Origin: Aeromonas rivipollensis
GTDB lineage: Bacteria; Pseudomonadota; Gammaproteobacteria; Enterobacterales; Aeromonadaceae
Reading direction: 5' to 3'
Assembly: GCF_037811135.1 (NCBI RefSeq)
Contig: NZ_CP149130.1
Coordinates: 2,104,501-2,168,500, forward strand
DNA: 64,000 nt
Positions 48,602 to 57,149 of this stretch are shown piece after piece (position 1 is the stretch's first letter; each line of letters begins with the position of its first letter). The notes under the pieces are model-generated. The model was not told the DNA's origin. It did no database searches and worked only from the letters and a program-made list of their open reading frames with translations. Both the position numbers and the translations under genes were made by a program.

Positions 48602-48631
48602 GCCCGGCGCTAAGCGGATCCGTAAAGACAC

Positions 48632-48659
48632 AAAAGGCAGCCCTCGGGCTGCCTTTTTT
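48632..48659 (+). terminator. Bidirectional terminator between yjjG and the M20 gene
   Basis: AAAAGGCAGCC and GGGCTGCCTTTT form a stem around CTC with A and T runs, between two convergent genes. Confidence 0.92.
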
Positions 48660-48673
48660 CATCGGTGGCGTTC

Positions 48674-49930
48674 TCAGGTGCCGAGGCGGCTGAGCAGCCA
48701 GGCTTCGAGCAGGGCGACGCCGGGGGCCAGTACGGCCTCGTCGAAGTCGAACTCCGGATGGTGATGAGGCGCAGCCAGATTGGCTCCCAGGATCAGGTAG
48801 GCGGCCTGGCCGCCATTTTGCTGCACCCGCTCGATGAGAAAACCGGCATCCTCGCTGGCACCGAAACGGCGGCTGTGGATGGTCTCGAGCTTGAGCGCCT
48901 CGGCCAGGGGCACTATCTCCTCGAGCAGGGCCGGGCTGTTCTCTATGCCGATGGCTTCCCCCTGCTTGCGAATGAGGTAGCTGGCCCCCTGCATCATGGC
49001 GGCCCCTTCCACTATCTGCTGCACCTGGCCAAACATGTAGTCGTTAAGCGCCGGGGTGGCGCCCCGGGTCTCTCCCTGCAGGCGGGCGTGACCCGGGATC
49101 ACGTTGCGACCGCTGCCCCCATTGAGCTGGCCTATGTTGATGCGGGTCATGCCGTCCCGGTGGCGGGCAATGCCGAGCATGGCGGTGGTGGCCATGCAGG
49201 CCGCCGCCAGGGCGTTGCTGCCGGCGTTGGGCTCAAGCCCCGCGTGGGCGGCGCGCCCCATAAATTCCACGTCAAATTTTGTTGAACAGAGAAACTCGGT
49301 GGGGTTGACCACCAGCTCGCCGCTGTTGGCATGAATGCCGATGTGCAGCGCCAGCAGGGCATCCACGTCATCGAGCTGACCGCCTGCCGCCAGCGCCTTG
49401 CCGCCGCGACACCCCTCTTCGGCAGGCTGGAAGAACAGCTTGATGCGGCCGTTGAGCCGCTCGGCCAGGGCGCTGATCCGCTCGGCCAGCACCAGCCCGA
49501 TGGCGGTGTGGCCGTCGTGGGCGCAGGCGTGCATCCAGCCCGGGTTGGCGGAGTGCCAACCCTCCTGGCAGGGCTGGTGCGCCGGCTCCCGACTCTCTTC
49601 CACCTCTACCGCATCGATGTCGAAGCGAAAGCCCAGGGTGGGGCCGGGGCGGCCGCTGTCCCAGACCCCCATCACACCGGTGATCTCGTCGATGCGGGCC
49701 AGCCAGTCGGGGTGGGCCCCCTGACGCAGGGCTCGCTCCTTCTGGGCCGCGACGTCGATCTCCCGTCCCATGATGAGGTTGCTGGCCAGCAGCTTGTCCC
49801 CCAGCATGACGGAAAAACCGAGTTCGGAAAGGTGATGGGCGATGAGGGCACTGGTGCGAAATTCACACCAGGCGGCTTCGGGGAGACGGTGAAGGTCACG
49901 GCGCCAGTGGCGCAGAGCATCCTGAGTCAT
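48674..49930 (-). CDS. M20 family amidohydrolase (AbgA-like)
   Basis: The 418-residue zinc-dependent peptidase/amidohydrolase has LGFRFDIDAVEVEE and MHACAHDGHTAIGL (metal-binding Asp and His), FFQPAEEGCRGGKA with the catalytic Glu pair, and APHHHPEFDFDE near the C-terminus. The order of blocks recalls the aminobenzoyl-glutamate hydrolase subunit AbgA, but the partner AbgB is absent, so N-acyl amino acid hydrolysis in general is the safe call. The ATG at 49930 follows AGGAATCACC. Confidence 0.85.
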   Translation of the reverse strand: MTQDALRHWRRDLHRLPEAAWCEFRTSALIAHHLSELGFSVMLGDKLLASNLIMGREIDVAAQKERALRQGAHPDWLARIDEITGVMGVWDSGRPGPTLGFRFDIDAVEVEESREPAHQPCQEGWHSANPGWMHACAHDGHTAIGLVLAERISALAERLNGRIKLFFQPAEEGCRGGKALAAGGQLDDVDALLALHIGIHANSGELVVNPTEFLCSTKFDVEFMGRAAHAGLEPNAGSNALAAACMATTAMLGIARHRDGMTRINIGQLNGGSGRNVIPGHARLQGETRGATPALNDYMFGQVQQIVEGAAMMQGASYLIRKQGEAIGIENSPALLEEIVPLAEALKLETIHSRRFGASEDAGFLIERVQQNGGQAAYLILGANLAAPHHHPEFDFDEAVLAPGVALLEAWLLSRLGT

Positions 49931-50008
49931 GGTGATTCCTGCATGGCAAATCCAGCGGACATTGTGACGGTCAGGGGGGCAAGAGTAAATCCCGCACAGA
50001 CAGATGCA

Positions 50009-50036
50009 GCAAGGGGAGCACTGAGGCTCCCCTTGC
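50009..50036 (-). terminator. Hairpin downstream of the 24-residue ORF
   Basis: GCAAGGGGAG and CTCCCCTTGC form a 10-bp stem around an 8-base loop, in the minus-strand transcript downstream of the small ORF and upstream of the M20 gene. Confidence 0.55.
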
Positions 50037-50208
50037 AAGAACGGCGATCATGACGCCCAGGTCGTTTAATGCTCACAGATAGCCAATAAGTCCTGATTGA
50101 CATCCTGTTCTTGCACAAAGCTTCAAAAAACCACCTTTGCGGCTGTTTTTTTGGCCTGGTGGCGCTATCAAGACCCAGGGCAAGCCGCTTGCTGACCGAT
50201 TAACCGCC

Positions 50209-50283
50209 TTAGAGCTGTGCCAGCGAGACGGCAACCAGAGTGAAAAACACGGTAAAAACGGCGGTAACAACGAACTCTTTCAT
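50209..50283 (-). CDS. 24-residue predicted single-pass membrane peptide
   Basis: An ATG with GGGAG nine bases upstream starts a 24-residue, almost entirely hydrophobic product (MKEFVVTAVFTVFFTLVAVS, then LAQL). The lone charged residues near the N-terminus fit one membrane span. A candidate promoter (TTGTTA, 16 bp, TATCTT) lies 36 bp further upstream, and a hairpin follows at 50009-50036. Known peptides of this size, such as YnhF or CydX, differ in sequence; I recognise no family. Confidence 0.55.
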   Translation of the reverse strand: MKEFVVTAVFTVFFTLVAVSLAQL

Positions 50284-50318
50284 TATTTTGTCTCCCTTGG
50301 CTGACTGATGATGGGACC

Positions 50319-50346
50319 AAGATACCACAATGACAGGGGATAACAA
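50319..50346 (-). promoter_or_regulatory. Candidate promoter of the 24-residue ORF
   Basis: On the minus strand TTGTTA (50346-50341) and TATCTT (50324-50319) are 16 bp apart, 36 bp before the ATG. By eye only. Confidence 0.35.
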
Positions 50347-50349
50347 TGA

Positions 50350-51180
50350 AAAATGTATTTATATGACCAATTTCACTTGGTGGTGATGTAGTGCCATGTT
50401 TTTGTAATTTTGTGGCTGTTTTATCGTCTTGTCATGGGGAGATCAATTTCATGCATGTCATGGATGCCATTATTTCTTTTATATACAGATAGTTACTGTT
50501 TATCGTTTGTGTTTTTTGATGGGTTTTGTACGAAGCTCTTTTAATGATCTTCAACTTTTGTGACGGAAAATGGCCGGTTGGTGCGCCTGAAAGTGTCGCC
50601 AATGATGGCTTGGCTCACAGGTAGTGTCATTTCCCTTGTCTCATCACATTTATCTGCCCGTCGTGGAGGAAGCCCAGTGGGGGCGGTGCTTTATCGTCAC
50701 TACCTCCCGGCTGAATTTCAATTCAGAGAGGAAAACAGGGCAAAACAGCAGGCATTCGGCAGGAGAAAGACCCGCAGCACCGCCCGCCAAGCCGCTCTTT
50801 TTGGACATTATTGGCTACAGGTGCGAGCCTGCATCCAAGGGTGCACAGAGACAGGTTCCCGGCATTGGGCTGCTTGTTGTCAGAGGGCGCAAGGGGCTGG
50901 GCGAGAGGCGCCCTGAGAAGCACTAAGGTCGGGGGCGTGCGGGTTCCTGGCTGAGCAAGCCTATGGCCGAAGTGCGGGTAGGAGTGCAGGAAAGGCGAGG
51001 GGAGTGAGGGAGGGGTGAAAAGACATAGAGGTGAAAAGAGAGTACGGAACGCAATAGCGCGCCTATATCCCCACCTTATCTGGCAGAAACGCAACGGGGT
51101 GTGGATTGGCAGGCTGGCTCACGGACGGGGCAGGAGGGCGGTGGCCCCTGTCTGCCAGCAGACGGCGTTGATGACAACCG
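50350..51180. other. Long spacer without a supported gene
   Basis: About 830 bp upstream of the pfkA terminator. The left part (to about 50560) is AT-rich, the right part GC-rich. Open frames on both strands lack codon bias or a ribosome site. I see no tRNA or palindrome cluster; an unannotated small RNA cannot be excluded. Confidence 0.4.
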
Positions 51181-51189
51181 GCAGGCATG

Positions 51190-51215
51190 AAAAAACCCTC
51201 CGATGGAGGGTTTTT
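51190..51215 (-). terminator. Terminator after pfkA
   Basis: AAAAACCCTCC and GGAGGGTTTTT form a stem around GAT with runs of A and T on the two sides, 31 bp past the pfkA stop. Confidence 0.9.
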
Positions 51216-51245
51216 GTCACAACAACCTGTGAAGCGCCAGGGGGC

Positions 51246-52217
51246 TTAGAACAGGGTGGTGGAGAGATCGTACAGCTCCTGATCGAAGGGGCGCTTGAGG
51301 TTCTCGATGCAGTCGATGATGTCGTGGTGCACCATCTCGTTGCCCTGGATACCGACGCAGCGGCCACCCTGACCGGCCAGCAGCTGTTCGACGGCGAAGG
51401 CACCCATGCGGCTGGACATGATGCGATCGCGAGCGGTCGGCGAGCCGCCACGCTGGATGTGGCCCAGAATGGTGGCGCGGGTTTCGCGGCCTGTCATGGC
51501 TTCGATGTCCTTGGCCAGGGCGTTGACGTCGGTGACGTGCTCACAGATGGTGATGATGGCGTGCTTCTTGCCTTTGGCTTCGCCTTCCTTGATCTGTTGC
51601 AGCAGCTTCTCTTTGTCAAAAGCCACTTCCGGCACTATCACGTACTCGGCGCCACCGGCAACGGCGGCGGACATGGCCAGATCGCCACAGTGGCGGCCCA
51701 TGATCTCGACCACCGAGATGCGGTGGTGGGAGCTGCAGGTGTCACGCAGACGGTCGATGGCGTCGACGACCACGTTCAGGGCGGTGTCAAAACCGATGGT
51801 GAAGTCGGTGCCGGCGATGTCGTTGTCGATGGTGCCCGGCAGACCTATGCAGGGGAAACCCTCTTCGGTCAGCTTCTTGGCGCCCATGTAAGAGCCGTCA
51901 CCGCCGATCACCACCAGGGCGTCGATGCCGTGTTTCTTCAGGTTCTCGATCGCTTCGGCGCGAACTTTCGGGTCCTTGAAGGCGGGGAAACGGGCGGAAC
52001 CCAGGAAGGTACCGCCGCGGTTGACCACGTCGGAGACGCTGTGGCGCTCGAGCTTGACGATCCTGTCCTGATGCAGACCGAGGTAGCCATCATAGATGCC
52101 GTAGACTTCCAGGCCATGATGCAGACCGGCGCGCACCACGGCGCGGATGGCTGCGTTCATACCCGGTGCGTCACCACCACTGGTCAAAACACCAATACGT
52201 TTGATTTGTTTGGTCAT
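51246..52217 (-). CDS. pfkA: ATP-dependent 6-phosphofructokinase
   Basis: PfkA phosphorylates fructose-6-phosphate, the committed step of glycolysis. The 323-residue protein has [27 protein letters not shown] for nucleotide binding, the catalytic [12 protein letters not shown] and GRHCGDLA. Allosteric loops match the E. coli enzyme (320 residues). The ATG at 52217 has AGAGGC upstream. tpiA lies upstream on the same strand behind a hairpin, so it likely has its own promoter. Confidence 0.96.
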   Translation of the reverse strand: MTKQIKRIGVLTSGGDAPGMNAAIRAVVRAGLHHGLEVYGIYDGYLGLHQDRIVKLERHSVSDVVNRGGTFLGSARFPAFKDPKVRAEAIENLKKHGIDALVVIGGDGSYMGAKKLTEEGFPCIGLPGTIDNDIAGTDFTIGFDTALNVVVDAIDRLRDTCSSHHRISVVEIMGRHCGDLAMSAAVAGGAEYVIVPEVAFDKEKLLQQIKEGEAKGKKHAIITICEHVTDVNALAKDIEAMTGRETRATILGHIQRGGSPTARDRIMSSRMGAFAVEQLLAGQGGRCVGIQGNEMVHHDIIDCIENLKRPFDQELYDLSTTLF

Positions 52218-52327
52218 GAGTGCCTCTGGATCTGAGTTGTCGAATATCAATATCTGAAAATGGGGCCAGCCGTTTTTACTATATCGGCTTTCCTATGGAA
52301 GAAGGGGACCCATAGGAAAGCGATATC

Positions 52328-52352
52328 AAGAGAGGGGCCAGGCCCCTCTCTT
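52328..52352 (-). terminator. Hairpin between tpiA and pfkA
   Basis: AAGAGAGGGGCC and GGCCCCTCTCTT form a 12-bp perfect stem with a 1-base loop, 7 bp past the tpiA stop. No long T run follows, so read-through into pfkA is possible. Confidence 0.7.
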
Positions 52353-52359
52353 GCGTCAC

Positions 52360-53115
52360 TTACTGGGCGGCGCCAGCGATGATCTGGGAGAAGTCGTCCA
52401 CTTTCAGGGACGCACCACCCACCAGGCCACCGTCGATGTCCGGCTGACCGAACAGATCGGCAGCGGTCGCGCCAGTCACGGAGCCACCGTACAGGATCTG
52501 TACCTTGGCAGCCACGGCTGCATCGAAACCGGCCAGGTACTGACGGATGTGAGCGTGAACGGATTGCGCGATTTCCGGGGTGGCAGTCTTGCCGGTGCCG
52601 ATGGCCCATACAGGCTCGTAAGCCACGACGGCGTTCTCGAAGGAGGCGATGCCGCAACGGTCGATGACGGCTTTGAGCTGGGTCTCAACCACGTTCTTGG
52701 TCACACCGGCTTCGAACTGCTCCAGGGTCTCACCGATGCACAGAACCGGCACCAGGCCGCCTTTCTGGATGGCTTCGTACTTGGCAGCTACCACGTCGTC
52801 GGTCTCTGCGTGCAGGGTGCGACGCTCGCTGTGGCCGACCAGGGAGTAGGTGCAACCGAAGGCTTTGAGCATGGAGGGGGCGTTCTCGCCGGTGAAGGCG
52901 CCGGACTCGTGAACGTCGGCGTTCTGGGCACCGTAAGCAATCTTGCTGCCAGCGGTCAGCTGTTCAACCAGACCCAAAAAGATAACCGGCGGGCAGACGG
53001 CCACTTGCACGGAAGGATGAGCGGCAGCAGCCGGGGTCAGTCCTTTGATCAGAGCTTCGACAGAAGCTTTGGTGCCGTTCAGTTTCCAGTTACCCATTAC
53101 CAGGTGCTGTCTCAT
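52360..53115 (-). CDS. tpiA: Triosephosphate isomerase
   Basis: TpiA interconverts dihydroxyacetone phosphate and glyceraldehyde-3-phosphate. The 251-residue TIM barrel starts MRQHLVMGNWKLNG with the catalytic lysine, SLVGHSERR with the catalytic histidine, VAYEPVWAIGTGK with the catalytic Glu, and ends with the phosphate loop LYGGSV. GGAGATTG precedes the ATG. Confidence 0.97.
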   Translation of the reverse strand: MRQHLVMGNWKLNGTKASVEALIKGLTPAAAAHPSVQVAVCPPVIFLGLVEQLTAGSKIAYGAQNADVHESGAFTGENAPSMLKAFGCTYSLVGHSERRTLHAETDDVVAAKYEAIQKGGLVPVLCIGETLEQFEAGVTKNVVETQLKAVIDRCGIASFENAVVAYEPVWAIGTGKTATPEIAQSVHAHIRQYLAGFDAAVAAKVQILYGGSVTGATAADLFGQPDIDGGLVGGASLKVDDFSQIIAGAAQ

Positions 53116-53250
53116 CTTCTCAATCTCCTAGGCATTTGATTGCGCAACATTATATGAATTGAACCGAGCCCAAGATAGCTGACCCGGCGGCAAATGACGT
53201 AATTTTTTTTCGCTTTCCTGATCCAAATCAGGAATGCAAGAACCGATCGC

Positions 53251-54021
53251 TCAATCGTTAACCTGCCCCCGCAAACGGGCCCACCATACCCCAATCCACT
53301 CGTGAATGGCAGCCTCGGAATACATCAGGTAACGCCCCTTGGGCAGGTAACTGTAGAGGGGCTGCGCCACCTGACTCTGCTTGGCGGTGTAGTCGGTGGG
53401 GGCCGGCACCGCATCGAGTCCCTGACCGCGATAGAGCGCCATGGCTCTGGGCAGGTGGGTGGCCGAGCTCACCAAGGCCACCCGCTTGCCCTTGAGGTGG
53501 GCGCTGATGCTGACCGCCTCGTCATGGGTGTCTTTGTTGTTTTCAAACAACGTCATTCGGGATCTCGCTATCCCCAGACTCGTCGCCATACGGGCGTTGA
53601 CCTCGGCATTGGACAGGGGATCCCCGGACACATAACCGGAGAAGATGAGTTCGGCTTCTGGATAGGCCTGGGCCAGCCGCACTCCTTCCAGGGTGCGGGC
53701 CTGGGCTATGTTGTTCTGCCAGGAGCGCTCGGGCACCGTCGGGTCACTCACATGACCGTTGCCGAGCACCACTATGGCCTCGATATCCGGATGCTGGCTC
53801 ACCTCGAAGGGCGGATAGGTCTGTTCCAGTGAACGGGCCAACTCATAGCTGACGGGTCTCATCCCCATCAGGACGATGATCACAAGGGACAGGGTCGCCA
53901 GCAGCTTGCCGCTCTTCTGAAAGCGGGTGAACCAGAGCAGCGCGAGCGCCAGCAGCAATAAGGAGAGGGAGAAGGGCAGCGGCATCAGCAACTGGCCTAA
54001 CCATTTTTTAAGCTCAAACAC
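53251..54021 (-). CDS. elyC: Envelope biogenesis factor ElyC (DUF218)
   Basis: The 256-residue inner-membrane protein has two N-terminal membrane segments (near residues 12-30 and 38-54) and a DUF218 domain: IEAIVVLGNGHVSD, ELIFSGYVSGDPLSNAEV, NKDTHDEAVSISAHLKGKRVALVSSATHLPRAM. ElyC (E. coli, 259 residues) is needed for peptidoglycan and enterobacterial common antigen balance at low temperature. It diverges from cmoM across about 130 bp. Confidence 0.88.
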   Translation of the reverse strand: MFELKKWLGQLLMPLPFSLSLLLLALALLWFTRFQKSGKLLATLSLVIIVLMGMRPVSYELARSLEQTYPPFEVSQHPDIEAIVVLGNGHVSDPTVPERSWQNNIAQARTLEGVRLAQAYPEAELIFSGYVSGDPLSNAEVNARMATSLGIARSRMTLFENNKDTHDEAVSISAHLKGKRVALVSSATHLPRAMALYRGQGLDAVPAPTDYTAKQSQVAQPLYSYLPKGRYLMYSEAAIHEWIGVWWARLRGQVND

Positions 54022-54150
54022 TGTGGTGTCGTCCTTGAGTTTTCAGCGGATCCGGGATGTGACAGAATACCCCTCTTTTTTCCTGTGGCCCAATCCTGTG
54101 TGGTTCCTCCTGCGAGCCCCCACAGCGGGGCGGCCGAAGATGAGAGTGTT

Positions 54151-54927
54151 TTGAAGCAAGATCAGAGTTTTGACGGGCGCGCCGACAAGTTCGCCCGCAA
54201 CATTTATGACTCCACCAAGGGGCGCATTCGCACCGCCGTTGTGTGGAGCGACATCGAAGCCTGCCTGGCGCGCCTTGGCAACCGACCCCTGCGCATCCTG
54301 GATGCCGGCGGCGGCTTTGGCTACTTCGCCCAGAAGCTGGCGGCCATGGGCCACCAGGTGGAGCTGTGCGATCTCTCGGCAGAAATGCTGGAACTGGCCC
54401 GCAGCCAGATCGCGGAGAAGGGGCTGGAAGACAGAATCCGTCTCATCCATTGCCCCATTCAGGATCTCAAGCAACATGTGACCGGCACCTTCGATCTGGT
54501 GCTCTGCCACGCCGTGCTGGAGTGGCTCGCCGAGCCCCGCCAGACCCTGCTCGGTCTGTTCCCTTTCGTCAATGCAGGGGGCATACTGTCGCTGCTTTTT
54601 TACAATCGTCATGGCCTCTTGTTCCAGAGCCTGGTGGTGGGCAATTTCGACTATGTGCGCCAGGGGCTGAACAAGAAACGTCAGACCGCGCTCACGCCCA
54701 CCAACCCCCAGTTGCCGGAACAGGTCTATGACTGGATAGGCCGGGGGGGCCTCAAGATCATCGGCAAGACAGGGGTGCGTGTCATTCATGACTACATGCG
54801 CCACAAGCAGGAGCAGGTCGAGAAATTCGACGATCTGCTGGCCATGGAGCAGCACTACTGTCGTCAGGAACCCTTTGTCTCCCTCGGGCGCTACATCCAT
54901 GTGATGGCCCAGAAGCCGGTCGGCTGA
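54151..54927 (+). CDS. cmoM: tRNA 5-carboxymethoxyuridine methyltransferase CmoM
   Basis: CmoM methylates cmo5U34 to mcmo5U in tRNA, using S-adenosylmethionine. The 258-residue protein has DKFARNIYDSTKGRIR, the SAM motif RILDAGGGFGYFAQKLA, LCDLSAEML, LVLCHAVLEWLA and RQEPFVSLGRYIHV, all as in the E. coli enzyme (261 residues). The open frame begins earlier at a GTG (54085), but TTG 54151 with GATGAGAG upstream gives the family length. It leads the muk gene cluster as in E. coli. Confidence 0.9.
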   Translation: MKQDQSFDGRADKFARNIYDSTKGRIRTAVVWSDIEACLARLGNRPLRILDAGGGFGYFAQKLAAMGHQVELCDLSAEMLELARSQIAEKGLEDRIRLIHCPIQDLKQHVTGTFDLVLCHAVLEWLAEPRQTLLGLFPFVNAGGILSLLFYNRHGLLFQSLVVGNFDYVRQGLNKKRQTALTPTNPQLPEQVYDWIGRGGLKIIGKTGVRVIHDYMRHKQEQVEKFDDLLAMEQHYCRQEPFVSLGRYIHVMAQKPVG

Positions 54928-55066
54928 GGGCTGTCATGGGGGCCTGAATGGTCGGGATGCAAGGGTTTATGCGGCCGGGATACCGCCGCCGGGGTTGCCC
55001 ATCCCCGGGTCCAAATCACCACGAGGGGTCCTGTACCCCCGTTAATAACAACGAGATGATAACGTC

Positions 55067-56386
55067 ATGATGAGTACATCCCGTACCCTGCCAGAGACGG
55101 TGGGATGGGTCAGACAGGAGGGCCTCTCCTTGAATCTGCCCACCGACAGGCTGGCCTTTCTGATTGCGATCAAGACCCTGTCCGAGGACGAGTCTGATCT
55201 CTCGGAGGCCGCGCTGCACGACGCCTTCGGTTATGTGAGCAGCGCCTTCGGCCAGATGGACGAGACCCTCTCCGGTCGCGCCAACAACGCCATCAACGAT
55301 CTCATTCGCCAGCAACTGCTGTCGCGCTTCACCACCGACATGGTGGCGGGGGAGAGTCTCTATCGCCTGTCGCGCCTTGGCATGAGCATCGTCGACTTCT
55401 TTATGGATCAGCGCCAGGTCGACTCCATCAAGCTCTCCATCCTGCTCGAACACCTGGCATCCGAGCTCGACACCGCCCGTGAGGCGGCGCTTGAGACCAA
55501 CACCCGGGAGCAGTGGGATGCCGAGGTGCTGCCGCGCCTCTCCTTCTCCCTGGAGGAGACGCTCGGGCGCATCGATCTCACCCAGCGCGCCATGGACGAG
55601 CAGCAGAATCAGGTCAAGAACGAGATAGCGGCTCTGCTGACCCAGAACTGGATCGACGCCATCCACAGCTGCGAGAAACTGCTGCGCGAGACCGGCCAGA
55701 CCCTGCGCGAATTGCAGGATACCCTGGACGCCGCCGGCCACCGCCTGCAGGCGGGGTTGCTCAACATTCAGGAAGCGGCCCAGGGGCGCGACGATCTCCT
55801 CCACGTCGAGGAGCTGACCCATGCCCTGCAGGGGCGTCTCGACGTCATCACCTCCTGGGGCCAGCAGTGCATCGAGCTCTGGTCCCGTTATGACAGGCAC
55901 GTCCACAAGTTCATCCGCAACGCCATCGACATGGACAAGAACCGCGCCTTCAGCCAGCGGCTGCGGGAATCCATCCGCAACTTCGAGCAGCACAACTTCT
56001 TGCTCAGAGTCGCCGAGGAGCCGCGCCTCCTGGAGCTGCGGGACGAAACCATCGCCATCCACGACGAGGAGGTGACCGGCGAGGTGCCCCTCGAGATGGA
56101 GTTCATGGAGATGGTGGACATCAACCAGGCGCTGGCAGAGCGCATCGAGCGCTATCTGGCCCGCTATCCCGAGCAGGGACAGCAGCTGGACCTGGCCGAC
56201 GTGCTGCGGGAATACCTGCTCGATTTCCCGGCCCACGCCCACTTCGACGTGGCCCGTCTGCTGATAGACCAGGCCGTGCGCCTCGGCCATGCCAGCGGTG
56301 AGCGCGAGCTGCACCGCCAACCCGCATGGAAACCCATTAACCAAGCTGGATCCAAGGTTCAGGCCTATGTCATTGATCAATTCTGA
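55067..56386 (+). CDS. mukF: Chromosome partition protein MukF (kleisin)
   Basis: MukF is the kleisin that links two MukB heads and binds MukE in the condensin complex. The 439-residue protein has the N-terminal winged-helix dimerisation domain ([25 protein letters not shown]), a helical middle ([21 protein letters not shown]), and the C-terminal winged helix that contacts the MukB cap ([17 protein letters not shown]). It starts ATGATG, 139 bp after cmoM, and overlaps mukE by 20 bp. Confidence 0.96.
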   Translation: MMSTSRTLPETVGWVRQEGLSLNLPTDRLAFLIAIKTLSEDESDLSEAALHDAFGYVSSAFGQMDETLSGRANNAINDLIRQQLLSRFTTDMVAGESLYRLSRLGMSIVDFFMDQRQVDSIKLSILLEHLASELDTAREAALETNTREQWDAEVLPRLSFSLEETLGRIDLTQRAMDEQQNQVKNEIAALLTQNWIDAIHSCEKLLRETGQTLRELQDTLDAAGHRLQAGLLNIQEAAQGRDDLLHVEELTHALQGRLDVITSWGQQCIELWSRYDRHVHKFIRNAIDMDKNRAFSQRLRESIRNFEQHNFLLRVAEEPRLLELRDETIAIHDEEVTGEVPLEMEFMEMVDINQALAERIERYLARYPEQGQQLDLADVLREYLLDFPAHAHFDVARLLIDQAVRLGHASGERELHRQPAWKPINQAGSKVQAYVIDQF

Positions 56387-57104
56387 GTTTCCCTTGCCCC
56401 TGCGGCTCGCAGAGGCCATCGCCAACCCCTTGTTTCCGCGCATCGACACCGCTCTGCGCTCGGGGCGCCACATCAGTGCCGACGATTTCGAACAGCATTC
56501 GGCCCTGGTGGAGTTCCATGGCGAGCTCGAGATCTTCTACGGCCGCTATCAGGTCGAACTCATCAAGGCGCCGGAGGGCTTCTTCTACCTGCGCCCGCGC
56601 CCCAGCGCCGACATCGGCACCACAGTGCTCTCCGAGCTCGATATGCTGGTGGGCAAGGTGCTCTGTTACCTCTATTTGAGCCCGGACAGGCTCGCCTCCG
56701 AGGGTGTCTTCACCATGGGCGAGCTGCAGGAGGAGGTGCTCGGTCTGGCCGACGAGAAGCAACTGCTGCGCATGGTCAACAGCCGCTCCGGCGGCACCGA
56801 TCTCGACAAGAAAAAACTGCTCGAGAAGATCCGCACCTCCATGCGCCGTCTCAAGCGCCTCGGCATGATCACCGCCCTTGGCAACAGCGACAAGTTCAGG
56901 GTCAACGAATCCGTGTTCCGCTTTGCCGCCGACGTGCGTTCCGACGAGGATCCCCGCGCCGTGCAGCTGCGGATGATCCAGGAAGGGGAGGCCATCTTCC
57001 ACGACGACGAGATGCCGAGCAGCGACTCGCTGTTTGACGACATCGAGGGAGATCTGGACGAAGAGCAGCTGGAGCTGGAGGTGGAAGATGATCTGCAACG
57101 TTAA
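56367..57104 (+). CDS. mukE: Chromosome partition protein MukE
   Basis: MukE dimers bind MukF and regulate the condensin ring. The 245-residue winged-helix protein starts [20 protein letters not shown] and has [22 protein letters not shown] and [19 protein letters not shown]. The acidic tail ([18 protein letters not shown]) is typical. It overlaps mukF, so translation is coupled; E. coli MukE is 234 residues. Confidence 0.96.
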   Translation: MSLINSEFPLPLRLAEAIANPLFPRIDTALRSGRHISADDFEQHSALVEFHGELEIFYGRYQVELIKAPEGFFYLRPRPSADIGTTVLSELDMLVGKVLCYLYLSPDRLASEGVFTMGELQEEVLGLADEKQLLRMVNSRSGGTDLDKKKLLEKIRTSMRRLKRLGMITALGNSDKFRVNESVFRFAADVRSDEDPRAVQLRMIQEGEAIFHDDEMPSSDSLFDDIEGDLDEEQLELEVEDDLQR

Positions 57105-57149
57105 TGTTCTGGCACAGATGGAGTCGGCCGCTTTGATGGAGAGTGTGGC

